Shown: positions 44,464 to 53,887, counted from the first letter of the stretch. The stretch is 64,000 nt of DNA from JAJFKB01 sp965230515 (GCA_965230515.1 OZ246007.1:3224001-3288000), one strand, 5' to 3'. Made by a program: numbers and translations. Notes: a model not told the origin generated them from the sequence alone.

Positions 44464-44871
44464 ATGGTTCGTTTAGTGGGTACAGTATTAGTTATCTTGG
44501 GGTTGATTTTTCAACCGCTGATGGCTGCTATGCCTATTGAAATGGCCGATCACGGGACGGATACCATGGCAACTATTAATGTTGATGAGACAGCCCTTGT
44601 GGATGGGCATACATACATACATGATCAAAAAGTCGGCAATAAAGCAGCTGAAGAACCCTGTCATGGGGGCGCTGCGGAAGACGGATCAACATCTGAAACT
44701 CATGACGGTTGCATCACTGTTGGAAACTGCTGTGGTGTTTGCGTGGCTTCAATTAGTCATAACCTGATTATTTCCTCTAATCCACAAATTAACATGCATA
44801 TTGTTGAAAGAGCCGAACATCTTGTTCTTGGTATTCTTTCATCTATCTATCACCCTCCTAAACACGCCTAA
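44464..44871 (+). CDS. Small secreted Cys/His protein of the copper cluster
   Basis: 135 residues, start at ATG 44464 after AAGGAGTAAAT. A signal segment (about 3-22, LVGTVLVILGLIFQPLMAA) is followed by a polar region with Asp, His and Thr, then a Cys cluster NCCGVCVASISHN and a hydrophobic C-terminus ending YHPPKHA. This is the DUF2946-like pattern of small periplasmic proteins in copper or zinc operons. It is the fourth such protein in the window. Confidence 0.6.
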   Translation: MVRLVGTVLVILGLIFQPLMAAMPIEMADHGTDTMATINVDETALVDGHTYIHDQKVGNKAAEEPCHGGAAEDGSTSETHDGCITVGNCCGVCVASISHNLIISSNPQINMHIVERAEHLVLGILSSIYHPPKHA

Positions 44872-44876
44872 TTTAT

Positions 44877-44908
44877 CCGAAAAGGCGTTATTACGCCCAA
44901 AATTTCGG
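44877..44908 (+). terminator. Hairpin after the small Cys/His gene
   Basis: CCGAAA (44877) pairs with TTTCGG (44903), and inside it GGCG (44884) pairs with CGCC (44894) around TTATTA, giving a bulged hairpin just after the stop codon. There is no long T-run, so termination is uncertain. Confidence 0.35.
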
Positions 44909-45100
44909 AATCCCTAAACATTAATGTATTGATCTAGACCTTGTGTCTGGGTTTTAGGGCTTAGCCAAAATCCTCTGTCGTATGTAATGCGAGCGTCGTT
45001 AGCCTTTAAACGGCCTGGTGCAAGATTAATGCAGAGATAACGAGTTGATTTTGACTAAAAATTGAGCGCCACACTTGGCGCAACACAATGGAGAGTCAAC

Positions 45101-46351
45101 ATGAATATTAAGAAGTTAGTGAAGGTTGTCACCTATGGAACTCTAGCGGCTGTTAGCACTGTGACTATAGCGGCAGAGACGGATGTAGAGGCATTAAGCA
45201 AGCGTCTCGAAATGATGCAAAAAGAGATGGATGAACTGAAGCACCAGATACAAATGAGCGCTAGCAAAAAGGACGTTCAGGCGGTCAGGCAGGAAGTAGC
45301 CGTCGCCAGGGAATGGCGCCAACCAGATACGCTCATACACATGGCGGGTTATGCTGATGTAGGTTACGCAGATACGGAGTCGAAGGACGGTAGTTTTAAT
45401 GTAGGGACATTCGCACCGATTTTCCATTATCAATATCGCGACTTAGTGATGCTGGAGTCTGAACTGGAACTTGAGGTCGGTGATGATGGCGAAACGGAAA
45501 TTAATCTGGAATACCTGACCATTGATTTAATTTTGAACGACTATATGACTTTGGTCGGTGGTAAGTTCCTCAGCCCAATTGGTCAATTTAGGCAAAACAT
45601 ACATCCTTCATGGATAAACAAATTGGCTTCAGCACCGCCTGGGTTTGGCCATGATGGCGCAGCGCCGGTTTCTGACGTTGGCTTTCAACTGCGTGGTGGG
45701 TTTCCAATAGCAGGCATACGAACTAATTATGCAATTTTTGTCAGCAATGGCCCTGAATTAAAAGCTGAGATGGAGGAGGAAGAGGGCGAAATTGAGTTCG
45801 AATTGGATGGTGTAGAGGCAGAAGGCTTTGGCACAGATAGCGATGGTGAAAAAACCTTTGGCGGTCGTTTTGGAATCATCCCCTTCTCAGGTTTTGAACT
45901 TGGATTCTCAGCCGCGAGCGGTAAGGTCACAGTAACATCCATTGAGGATGGTGATAGTGAATTGCTGGAAGGTGAAGCCGCTAGGGACTACGACGTAATA
46001 GGTGCTGATTTTAGTTGGCAGTGGAACGCGTTCAGCCTGCGTGGTGAATATGTCAAAACTGAAGTAGGTGATGACAATGGCGTGGGCACCGCAGCGTCGG
46101 CTGGAGCCGATTGGGAAACCTGGTACACACAGGCTAGCTATCAAATACCCAAAACAAAATTGGAGTTAGTGACACGCTACACGGACTTTGATTCCCCGCA
46201 CGACAGCAGGGATCAAGAGCAATGGGCGTTTGGCATTAACTATCTCTTTACCAACAATGTGATTGGTAAGCTCAGCTATGAGTTTAACGATGCATTGAAT
46301 AGGGATATTGACCAGGATCGACTGTTGATTCAAATGGCCTATGGCTTTTAA
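45101..46351 (+). CDS. Outer-membrane porin-like beta-barrel protein
   Basis: 416 residues from ATG 45101, chosen for the GGAGAG site and signal peptide (about 1-25, AAVSTVTIAAE). A coiled coil follows (VEALSKRLEMMQKEMDELKHQI, about 28-60). The rest is a beta-barrel with alternating aromatic strands: MAGYADVGYAD, GGKFLSPIGQFRQNIHPSWI, and LRGGFPIAG, then VTRYTDFDSP, and a C-terminal strand ending QMAYGF with terminal Phe, typical of outer-membrane proteins. An acidic loop (EEEEGEIEFELDGVEAEG) is notable. The substrate is unknown. It may be related to phosphate-selective-porin-like proteins. Confidence 0.75.
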   Translation: MNIKKLVKVVTYGTLAAVSTVTIAAETDVEALSKRLEMMQKEMDELKHQIQMSASKKDVQAVRQEVAVAREWRQPDTLIHMAGYADVGYADTESKDGSFNVGTFAPIFHYQYRDLVMLESELELEVGDDGETEINLEYLTIDLILNDYMTLVGGKFLSPIGQFRQNIHPSWINKLASAPPGFGHDGAAPVSDVGFQLRGGFPIAGIRTNYAIFVSNGPELKAEMEEEEGEIEFELDGVEAEGFGTDSDGEKTFGGRFGIIPFSGFELGFSAASGKVTVTSIEDGDSELLEGEAARDYDVIGADFSWQWNAFSLRGEYVKTEVGDDNGVGTAASAGADWETWYTQASYQIPKTKLELVTRYTDFDSPHDSRDQEQWAFGINYLFTNNVIGKLSYEFNDALNRDIDQDRLLIQMAYGF

Positions 46352-46365
46352 TCGGGAGAACTATC

Positions 46366-46983
46366 ATGAAACACCCAGCTAAAAAATACATTTATGCGCA
46401 TGGCTTAAAAATGATTCTCTTGCTCTTGGCTGCGAGCGCGGCACAGTTTGGTTACGCGTTTGATTACCCGGAAAAAGGTGATTTCGCCAAGGGAAGCCAG
46501 GCGTGGGCAGATAATTGCACGCGTTGCCATAACATGCGAAACCCCGCCGACCTTCGCGATGATCAATGGATTACCACGGCATTTCATATGCGGATACGTG
46601 CCGGGCTAACGGGCCAGGAGACGCGTGACATTCTTACTTTTTTGCAAGGTTCAAATACAAAACCGGAGAGTTATGAGGGCAAAGGTGAACTAGCAATTTC
46701 AGAAAGTTCCAGAGGTGCTGCTTCAGGAAAAGAAATCTATGACGGTACCTGTATTGCTTGTCATGGTGCTAACGGGAAAGGAAGCCTGCCAGGCGTACCG
46801 GATTTTACGGATAGAAATGGCAGATTGAGCAAACCCGATGGTGAGTTGCTTACCAACATGATTAACGGATATCAAAGTAAAGGAAGCTTAATGGCAATGC
46901 CTGCAAAAGGTGGAAACCCAGCGCTTTCCCCGGCTGATATGGAATCTGTTTTGCAGTATATCAGAGACCAATTTGCCAATTAG
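46366..46983 (+). CDS. Dihaem c-type cytochrome
   Basis: 205 residues, start after CGGGAG. A signal peptide (about 10-32, ILLLLAASAAQFGYAF) is followed by two haem c sites, NCTRCHNMRN near residue 50 and GTCIACHGANGKG near 130, each C-x-x-C-H. The axial Met may be in LMAMPAKGG near 186. The second half is a standard class I domain; the first is unusually spaced. It probably carries electrons in the periplasm, perhaps in copper or sulphur redox chemistry. It immediately follows the porin gene, suggesting a joint unit. Confidence 0.85.
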   Translation: MKHPAKKYIYAHGLKMILLLLAASAAQFGYAFDYPEKGDFAKGSQAWADNCTRCHNMRNPADLRDDQWITTAFHMRIRAGLTGQETRDILTFLQGSNTKPESYEGKGELAISESSRGAASGKEIYDGTCIACHGANGKGSLPGVPDFTDRNGRLSKPDGELLTNMINGYQSKGSLMAMPAKGGNPALSPADMESVLQYIRDQFAN

Positions 46984-46998
46984 TGGATGCAGATACGG

Positions 46999-47030
46999 CC
47001 CCGGATTAAAGAATATCCGGGGTCATAATT
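46999..47030 (+). terminator. Strong hairpin after the cytochrome gene
   Basis: CCCCGGAT pairs perfectly with ATCCGGGG across an eight-base loop (46999-47022), followed by TCATAATT. The stem is strong but the T-run is poor. It may separate the porin-cytochrome unit from the genes that follow. Confidence 0.5.
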
Positions 47031-47062
47031 ATGAGGCCTACTGATAATGAATGAGGAAGATC

Positions 47063-47491
47063 ATGGATAGTTATAGCAGTTTAGAATTGCGAGATGATCA
47101 CGCAGAAACCTATTTAGAAAATGATTGCTCTCGGAGGTTAAGAAAGATTGTCAAGTATGGTGCTGTAATTATTTTAATAGGACTTTTAGCCGGGTGCTCT
47201 GGGAATCAAATGCTACATGAATATTTCTATAAAGGACAAGTCATCGGGATCGAAGGCGATGAAATTGTTCTCTGTATAGGCAGCCGTGATGGTGCTGAGA
47301 CGGGTCAAAATTTGAGCGTTTATAGGTATATATATGAAGGCTCAATTACGGAAGGAGAAGAAGCTTACGGTAAAGCATATATCGGTCAAATTACGGTTAA
47401 TAAGATTGTCAATACTCATTTTGCTAGAGCGAAAATTATAAGTGGAAAGATTAAAAAATATGATGTGGCTGAGCCAGTGAGAGACGATTAA
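47063..47491 (+). CDS. Lipoprotein-like envelope protein of unknown function
   Basis: 142 residues from ATG 47063, preferred over 47051 because GAGGAAG lies before it. A hydrophobic stretch (about 30-48: YGAVIILIGLLAGC) ends in a lipobox-like LLAGCS, but it is preceded by an unusually long charged N-terminus. The mature domain is beta-rich (YKGQVIGIEGDEIVLCIG). No family is recognised. It lies 20 bases before cusC and may belong to that operon. Confidence 0.55.
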   Translation: MDSYSSLELRDDHAETYLENDCSRRLRKIVKYGAVIILIGLLAGCSGNQMLHEYFYKGQVIGIEGDEIVLCIGSRDGAETGQNLSVYRYIYEGSITEGEEAYGKAYIGQITVNKIVNTHFARAKIISGKIKKYDVAEPVRDD

Positions 47492-47510
47492 TAAGTATAA
47501 GGAGAATTGA

Positions 47511-48989
47511 ATGAACTGGAGATTAATGGGAAAAATACCGATGAATAATGCTAAGCGCAGGCGAATAAACAATAGGGTAATAGTTAGATGGACGATTGTA
47601 CTACTGTTTAACCTTTCCCCATTGGCAGTGATTGCCAATGAGATAACTACTTCGCAATCGAAGGGTATCGAACTTAAGGCGGCGGTACAGATTGCGTTAA
47701 TAACAGACCCCTGGTTAGTCGGGAGTAGGCATTCTCAGGATGCGCTAGAAGCCTTGAGTACTGCGGCAGGCGCCCTGCCTGACCCAAAAGTATCGCTAGG
47801 CATTGCTAATCTGCCGACGGATACATTTGACGTACAACAGGAAGCGATGACGCAGTCCAAAATCTCTGTATCGCAACTATTTCCTCGCGGTAACAGCCGG
47901 GCGATCAAGAAAAAACAGCTGGAAGTCATGAGCACTCAATATCCCTATCAGCGCCAGGACAGGGAAGCAAAGGTTGTGACCACGGTCAGTCAGTTGTGGC
48001 TGGATGCATACAAGGCGCAGGAGAGCATTACGCTAATTGAACAAGATCGTGCGCTGTTTGAACAGTTGGCGGATGTCGCTCAAGCGACTTACTCCTCGGC
48101 ATTTGGACGGACGCGGCAGCAAGATATCGTACGCGCCGATCTGGAACTGACCCAACTAGAAGATAGGCTAACCCTATTAAAGCAACAGCAGGAAATGTCC
48201 CAAGAGCGGCTTTCGGAATGGTTAAACGGCTATTTTGTGGATCAATATTTGAAGGATAAATCGAGCGCTGGCGGTAAGAATGTTTCTGGCATAACACTGG
48301 CTGGTAACTTACCCGATATTGCGTTGCTTAAACCCGAACTTATCGAAAGAGTGACGGGAGTTAGCCAACGATTATTAGCTGAGAGTTTTATGGAACATCC
48401 ATCCATAAAAGCTTTGGAACAAAAGATTCAGGCAACCGATATCGGAATTGAGCTGGCAAAACAAAAGTATAAACCTGAATGGAGTATTAATGCAGCTTAT
48501 GGCTATCGCGATGACGACCCATTGGGGCGCGATCGATCTGATTTGTTTTCTATTGGGATCACTTTTGATCTGCCTATATTTACTGCAAACCGGCAAGACA
48601 AAGAGTTGCGAGCAGCGACCTCCCAAGCCGAATCTGTAAAAACGGAAAAGTGGTTGTTGCTCAGAAAGTTGATGGCGTCATATGAGTCCCTCAGAGTGCA
48701 GCTTGAGCGGCTTAATGACCGTCAAAAACTCTATCGATCGGAACTGCTACCGCAAATGCACATGCAGGCTGAAGCATCACTTACCGCCTATACCAACGAT
48801 GATGGTGATTTTGCAGAGGCAGTTAGAGCACGTATCGCGGTATTAAATGCGGAAATTGAAGCACTGAGTATCGAAGTAGATAGGCAAAAAGTGATTACTC
48901 AACTGAATTACCTTTTCGTTAGTCAACAGCAGAGCGCCGAGGCAATGCTAATTGAACGTTCTATGGTGCTGAAGGGGAAAAAACAATGA
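47511..48989 (+). CDS. cusC: Outer-membrane efflux channel CusC-like (TolC family)
   Basis: 492 residues, start after AAGGAGAATTGA. An N-terminal signal region runs to about residue 40 (PLAVIANE). The two-fold helical TolC/OEP pattern follows, with AAGALPDPKVSLGIANLPTD near 85-105, SVSQLFPRGNSR near 120, long helices, and a C-terminal RQKVITQLNYLF. GxPDPxVxxGI is typical of CusC-type heavy-metal channels. It forms the outer duct for the Cus pump. The gene is followed 34 bases later by cusB. Confidence 0.88.
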   Translation: MNWRLMGKIPMNNAKRRRINNRVIVRWTIVLLFNLSPLAVIANEITTSQSKGIELKAAVQIALITDPWLVGSRHSQDALEALSTAAGALPDPKVSLGIANLPTDTFDVQQEAMTQSKISVSQLFPRGNSRAIKKKQLEVMSTQYPYQRQDREAKVVTTVSQLWLDAYKAQESITLIEQDRALFEQLADVAQATYSSAFGRTRQQDIVRADLELTQLEDRLTLLKQQQEMSQERLSEWLNGYFVDQYLKDKSSAGGKNVSGITLAGNLPDIALLKPELIERVTGVSQRLLAESFMEHPSIKALEQKIQATDIGIELAKQKYKPEWSINAAYGYRDDDPLGRDRSDLFSIGITFDLPIFTANRQDKELRAATSQAESVKTEKWLLLRKLMASYESLRVQLERLNDRQKLYRSELLPQMHMQAEASLTAYTNDDGDFAEAVRARIAVLNAEIEALSIEVDRQKVITQLNYLFVSQQQSAEAMLIERSMVLKGKKQ

Positions 48990-49023
48990 ATCAGAAATTA
49001 ATTTCAATCAGGGGTTATTCATA

Positions 49024-50730
49024 ATGAGTAGATCCAACATTATTACCGCAATTATTTTAGCGCTGGTTGCTGGCGGTATAGGTCATTGGCTCGGGTTGAG
49101 CCGTTCATCCACGCCAGTAGACGGGGTGGTGCAGGAAAAGGTCCCGCTGTACTGGGTCGCGCCAATGAACCCGAATTATAAACGCGATAAACCGGGGAAA
49201 TCTCCGATGGGTATGGATCTTATTCCGGTTTATGAGGAAGGTGGTGATGATGCCGGGCCAGGAGCTATAAAAATATCCCCTGATGTGGTCAACAATCTCG
49301 GCGTGAGAACCGCTGTGGTAGAGCGTAAAGCGCTTCACTCGGCAATCAAAACCGTCGGATATGTGGCATACGATGAAGACCAGCTTATTCACATTCATCC
49401 ACGGATAGAGGGTTGGATTGAAAAACTGTATGTAAAGGCTGCGGGGGATCCGGTTAAGCAGGGGCAGCCCCTTTATGAAATATATTCTCCGGAGTTGGTG
49501 AATGCGCAGGAGGAACTGGTGCTGGCAATTGATCGAAAAAACCAACGCTTGATGAGAGCTGCAGAAGATCGACTCACAGCGTTACAGCTACCCAAACAGG
49601 CGATTGAAAAACTGAAGAAAACTAAAAAAGTGCAACAAACGGTGACCTTTTTTTCACCGCAAAGTGGCGTAGTGGACAACCTGAATATTCGGGAAGGGTT
49701 TTATGTAAAACCTGGCACCACGTTGATGTCGATAGGTACGCTTGATGAGGTCTGGGTCGAGGCTGAAGTGTTTGAGCGTCAAGCGTCGGAAGTCAAGATA
49801 GGCTTGCCCGTTACCATGTCTCTGGACTATCTGCCCGGAACCGAATGGTTGGGGGAAGTCGACTATATCTACCCAACACTGGACAGTAAAACGCGAACCG
49901 TGAAAGTTCGGTTACGTTTTGATAACAAAAGGCAGATATTAAAACCCAACATGTTTGCTCAAGTGGTGATTCACACAGAGAATTCAGAAGAAGCTTTACT
50001 TGTTCCTCGCGAGGCGGTGATTCGTACCGGGAGCAGCAATCGTGTGGTGCTTGCACTCGGCGATGGTCGCTTTAAGTCGATCGATGTCAAGGTCGGTCGA
50101 TTTGATGGGTCTTCAGCTGAAATACTCGCCGGCTTGAAGGAAGGTGATCAAATTGTAAGCTCAGCGCAGTTCCTGATTGATTCCGAATCAAGCAAGACCT
50201 CTGATTTTAAAAGAATGAATCATGGTAGTGGCGATGAGGCTGTGGCAGCAAGTGTCTGGGTTGAAGCGACCATCAATAGCCTGATGGCAGGACACCGAAT
50301 GGTTAATGTCACTCACAAGGCGATAAGTGAATGGGATTGGCCTGAAATGACAATGGATTTTATCGTCACTGAAGGGGTTGATTTCTCGAGTCTTGAAAAA
50401 GGTTTGAGGTTGCATATCGAAGTGACAAAAAATGAAGATCAGTACCAAATCTCTAATGTTCATATACCGGACAGTAAAACCCCTGCACAGACTAAGAGTG
50501 AAGCGGGAATGGACCACAGCGAGCATCAGACTGCAGGCCCGGAAAATATGGACCATAGCCAACATCAGAACATGAGTCATGAAAGGATGGATTATGATCA
50601 GCATCAGTCAATGGAGCCAGGGAGCACAGATCATAGCCAACACCAGGGTATGAATCATGATGGAATGGATCATAACCAAATGAAGAGTATGGGCCATGAA
50701 AATATGGATCATACCCAACATAACGAATAG
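49024..50730 (+). CDS. cusB: CusB-like adaptor with fused CusF domain and Met/His-rich tail
   Basis: 568 residues. An N-terminal anchor (about 5-25) is followed by a heavy-metal-binding YHS-like domain (WVAPMNPNYKRDKPGKSPMGMDLIPVY, about 43-72). The adaptor core follows with HIHPRIEGWIEKLYV, GQPLYEIYSPELV and VWVEAEVFERQASEV. Residues ~410-480 are CusF-like, with NVTHKAISEWDWPEMTMDF holding the His, Trp and two Met of the Cu(I)/Ag(I) site. The last ~80 residues are a repeated tail (MDHSQHQ-type units). It probably carries Cu(I)/Ag(I) from periplasm to the CusA pump. Fusing CusF and a Met/His tail to the adaptor is unusual. Confidence 0.88.
   Translation: MSRSNIITAIILALVAGGIGHWLGLSRSSTPVDGVVQEKVPLYWVAPMNPNYKRDKPGKSPMGMDLIPVYEEGGDDAGPGAIKISPDVVNNLGVRTAVVERKALHSAIKTVGYVAYDEDQLIHIHPRIEGWIEKLYVKAAGDPVKQGQPLYEIYSPELVNAQEELVLAIDRKNQRLMRAAEDRLTALQLPKQAIEKLKKTKKVQQTVTFFSPQSGVVDNLNIREGFYVKPGTTLMSIGTLDEVWVEAEVFERQASEVKIGLPVTMSLDYLPGTEWLGEVDYIYPTLDSKTRTVKVRLRFDNKRQILKPNMFAQVVIHTENSEEALLVPREAVIRTGSSNRVVLALGDGRFKSIDVKVGRFDGSSAEILAGLKEGDQIVSSAQFLIDSESSKTSDFKRMNHGSGDEAVAASVWVEATINSLMAGHRMVNVTHKAISEWDWPEMTMDFIVTEGVDFSSLEKGLRLHIEVTKNEDQYQISNVHIPDSKTPAQTKSEAGMDHSEHQTAGPENMDHSQHQNMSHERMDYDQHQSMEPGSTDHSQHQGMNHDGMDHNQMKSMGHENMDHTQHNE
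50500..50725 (+). repeat. Degenerate tandem repeat coding for the Met/His-rich tail of CusB
   Basis: Units of about 15-19 codons repeat four to five times, each with ATGGATCAT- or GACCATAGC-type starts and CAACATCAG-type ends, giving MDHSEHQ, MDHSQHQ, MDYDQHQ, TDHSQHQ and MDHNQMK. Small differences in each unit show age and drift. Confidence 0.65.
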
Positions 50731-50741
50731 AAGGGAATGAG

Positions 50742-53700
50742 ATGATTGAATCTATTATTCGTTGGTCGGTTGGCAATCGCTTTTTTGTTTTGCTGGCTAC
50801 ATCCATTGTCGTTGGTGTGGGGCTGTTTTCACTTAGAAATACGCCGGTAGATGCGATACCTGACCTGTCTGATGTACAGGTCATTATTAAAACGACCTAT
50901 CCGGGGCAAGCACCTCAAGTGGTGGAGGATCAGGTTACCTATCCGTTGACGACAGCCATGTTGTCCGTGCCTGGCGCAGTGACGGTCCGTGGCTACTCCT
51001 TTTTTGGAGACTCCTACGTCTATGTAATTTTTGATGAAAAAACCGATATGTATTGGGCTCGCTCGCGGGTGCTTGAATATCTGAGTCAGGTTGCGCCAAC
51101 TCTTCCTCAAAATGCCAAACCGCAATTGGGTCCGGATGCCACCGGAGTGGGTTGGGTGTATTTATACGCGCTGGTTGACAAAACCGGACAACATGATATT
51201 GGTCAGTTAAGGAGCCTACAAGACTGGTTTTTGAAGTATGAGCTGCAGACTGTGCCAGGAGTTTCTGAGGTAACAGCCCTGGGTGGCATGGTTAAACAGT
51301 ATCAGGTGAAGGTGGATCCTGAAAAACTCAGGGCTTTTGGTATGCCGCTTTCTCACATCCAGATGGCCATCAAGCGGGGTAACCAGGAGATTGGTGCTTC
51401 AGTGGTAGAAATGGCTGAAGCTGAATATATGTTACGAGCTACCGGGTATCTGCAGAGTATTCAGGAATTGGAGAATATTCCGTTGGGCGTTAATCAAAAT
51501 GGAACACCCTTGTTACTGAAGGATGTAGCAGACATTGATCTCGGCCCGCAAATGCGTAGAGGGGTGGCGGAACTCAACGGCGAAGGGGAAACCGTGGGTG
51601 GTATTGTCGTCATGCGCTTTGGTGAAAATGCACAAAAAACCATCGATGGTGTAAAAGCCAAGCTGGAACAATTGCAGCAAGGACTGCCTGAAGGCGTTGA
51701 AGTGGTGACGGTTTATGATCGTAGCGCTTTGATTGAGCGAGCAGTGAATAATTTGGCCATTAAGTTGTTAGAAGAGTTTGGGGTTGTCGCTCTCGTCTGC
51801 ATGGTGTTTTTGTTCCATGTTCGTTCTTCGCTGGTGGCTATTATCAGCTTGCCTGTAGGCATTCTCACGGCATTTATCATAATGTACGCGCAAGGTCTGA
51901 ACGCCAACATCATGTCCCTTGGTGGCATTGCCATTGCTATTGGCGCCATGATTGATGGCGCCATCGTCATGATTGAAAATATGCATAAGCATATGGAGCG
52001 CACCCCCCTCACCAAGGAAAACCGCTGGCAAATCGTTGCGGAATCAGCAAGTGAAGTGGGGCCAGCATTATTTTTTAGTTTGCTTATTATTACCGTCAGT
52101 TTTGTTCCTGTATTTACACTAGAAGCCCAGGAAGGGCGGATGTTCTCACCACTCGCCTTCACCAAGACCTATGCGATGGCAGCATCGGCAGCTTTGGCGA
52201 TCACCCTGGTGCCGATACTGATGGGTTATTTTATTCGGGGAAAAGTACTGCCTGAACATAAAAACCCGGTTAACCGATTATTAACGGTTACATATTTACC
52301 GGTGCTAAAAACGGTTTTGAAATTCCCGAAAACAACGCTACTCGCGGCGTTATTAATACTTGCGGTTGGGTTATGGCCGCTCGATAAAATTGGCAGTGAA
52401 TTTATTCCTCCGCTGGATGAGGGCGACCTGATGTATATGCCAACGACCTATCCCGGGATTTCCATCGGTAAAGCAAGGGAGTTACTGCAGCAGATGGACA
52501 AGCTGATCTACAGCGTACCTGAAGTGAAAACGGTCTTTGGTAAGGTCGGCCGCGCGGAAACCGCAACTGATCCGGCACCGCTGACCATGGTGGAAACCTT
52601 TATTCAGCTAAAACCCAGAGACCAGTGGCGTAAAGGCCTGACCACGGAAGAGCTCATCAAAGAGCTGGATAACCTGGTGAAACTTCCCGGTGTCACCAAT
52701 GCCTGGGTGATGCCAATCAAGACTCGAATCGACATGCTGGCCACCGGGATTAAAACACCGGTCGGCATCAAGGTTGCCGGGCCTGAGCTTGGAAAAATCC
52801 AGGAAATCGGTCAGCAACTGGAACAAATCCTGAAGGAGGTCCCCGGAACAGCTTCGGTGTATGCAGAACGTGTTGCTGGAGGCCGCTATATCAAGGTGGA
52901 TATACGGCGAGAAAAAGCAGCACGCTACGGCCTTAATATAGATGATGTGCAGCAGGTCGTTGCTACAGCCATTGGCGGTATGAACGTAGCGCAGACGGTG
53001 GAAGGGCTGGAACGTTATCCCGTCAATATCCGTTATCCACAGGATTATCGGAATTCGCCCGAGCAATTATCCCTTCTTCCCATTGTTACACCCAGTGGTC
53101 ACCGTATTTCGTTAGCGGATGTTGCGCATATCTTTGTTGAGGATGGCCCCCCGGCAATAAAAAGCGAAAATGCCCGGTTAAATGGGTGGGCCTATGTAGA
53201 TATAGCAGATGTGGATGTCGGTAGTTACGTGGTTGAGGCGCAAAAAGTGGTCAGTGAACAACTGGATTTGCCCGCTGGGTATTCTGTCAGTTGGTCAGGA
53301 CAGTACGAGTATATGCAGCGTGCAAAAGCAAAACTCACCTATGTAGTACCACTGACGCTGGCCATCATTATTGTGCTGTTGTTTATGAATTTTGGTAACT
53401 TCATCGAAGTAGCCATCATCATGGGTACTCTGCCATTGGCGATGGTAGGCAGTATCTGGCTGATGTACCTGCAGGGGTATAACTTTTCGGTGGCGGTAAG
53501 TGTCGGGTTTATTGCACTTGCTGGGGTCGCCGTCGAGATTGGCGTCATTATGCTGGTTTACCTCAATCAGGCGTATCGCCAAATGTTGGACGAGTGTAAT
53601 GCGCAGGGAACATCACCAACGATCACTAAACTATCCGAAGCGGTACTTCATGGTGCGGGCATGCGGGTGCGGCCAGTCATGATGACAGCCGCTGCAATCA

Positions 53701-53861
53701 TTGCAGGTTTATTACCTATTTTGTATGGCACCGGTACTGGTTCTGAGGTGATGAGTCGCATTGCGGCACCGATGGTTGGAGGGATGGTGAGTGCGGTTCT
53801 TCTCACATTATTGGTGGTGCCTGCCGTTTTCTTTATATGGCGACGGAGATCATTTGATTAG
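50742..53861 (+). CDS. cusA: Heavy-metal efflux RND pump CusA-like (Cu/Ag)
   Basis: 1039 residues with the full RND topology. TM4 carries GGIAIAIGAMIDGAIVMIEN: the first Asp of the DFG signature is absent and the D-x6-E pair remains, as in CusA-type Cu(I)/Ag(I) pumps rather than CzcA. Methionines in the periplasmic part (for example LATGIKTP with NAWVMPIKTRIDML) match the CusA path for monovalent ions. It starts after GAAGGGAATGAG, 11 bases past the cusB stop, so cusCBA form one unit. It differs from the divalent-type pump at 32902. Confidence 0.92.
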   Translation: MIESIIRWSVGNRFFVLLATSIVVGVGLFSLRNTPVDAIPDLSDVQVIIKTTYPGQAPQVVEDQVTYPLTTAMLSVPGAVTVRGYSFFGDSYVYVIFDEKTDMYWARSRVLEYLSQVAPTLPQNAKPQLGPDATGVGWVYLYALVDKTGQHDIGQLRSLQDWFLKYELQTVPGVSEVTALGGMVKQYQVKVDPEKLRAFGMPLSHIQMAIKRGNQEIGASVVEMAEAEYMLRATGYLQSIQELENIPLGVNQNGTPLLLKDVADIDLGPQMRRGVAELNGEGETVGGIVVMRFGENAQKTIDGVKAKLEQLQQGLPEGVEVVTVYDRSALIERAVNNLAIKLLEEFGVVALVCMVFLFHVRSSLVAIISLPVGILTAFIIMYAQGLNANIMSLGGIAIAIGAMIDGAIVMIENMHKHMERTPLTKENRWQIVAESASEVGPALFFSLLIITVSFVPVFTLEAQEGRMFSPLAFTKTYAMAASAALAITLVPILMGYFIRGKVLPEHKNPVNRLLTVTYLPVLKTVLKFPKTTLLAALLILAVGLWPLDKIGSEFIPPLDEGDLMYMPTTYPGISIGKARELLQQMDKLIYSVPEVKTVFGKVGRAETATDPAPLTMVETFIQLKPRDQWRKGLTTEELIKELDNLVKLPGVTNAWVMPIKTRIDMLATGIKTPVGIKVAGPELGKIQEIGQQLEQILKEVPGTASVYAERVAGGRYIKVDIRREKAARYGLNIDDVQQVVATAIGGMNVAQTVEGLERYPVNIRYPQDYRNSPEQLSLLPIVTPSGHRISLADVAHIFVEDGPPAIKSENARLNGWAYVDIADVDVGSYVVEAQKVVSEQLDLPAGYSVSWSGQYEYMQRAKAKLTYVVPLTLAIIIVLLFMNFGNFIEVAIIMGTLPLAMVGSIWLMYLQGYNFSVAVSVGFIALAGVAVEIGVIMLVYLNQAYRQMLDECNAQGTSPTITKLSEAVLHGAGMRVRPVMMTAAAIIAGLLPILYGTGTGSEVMSRIAAPMVGGMVSAVLLTLLVVPAVFFIWRRRSFD

Positions 53862-53887
53862 AGTGAAAAAGTTATATGAAAGCGGAC

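Noticed and set aside
50500..50725. Short repeats that could suggest a CRISPR-like array
   Set aside because: The repeats are in frame, encode Met/His-rich units within cusB and have no regular unique spacers.
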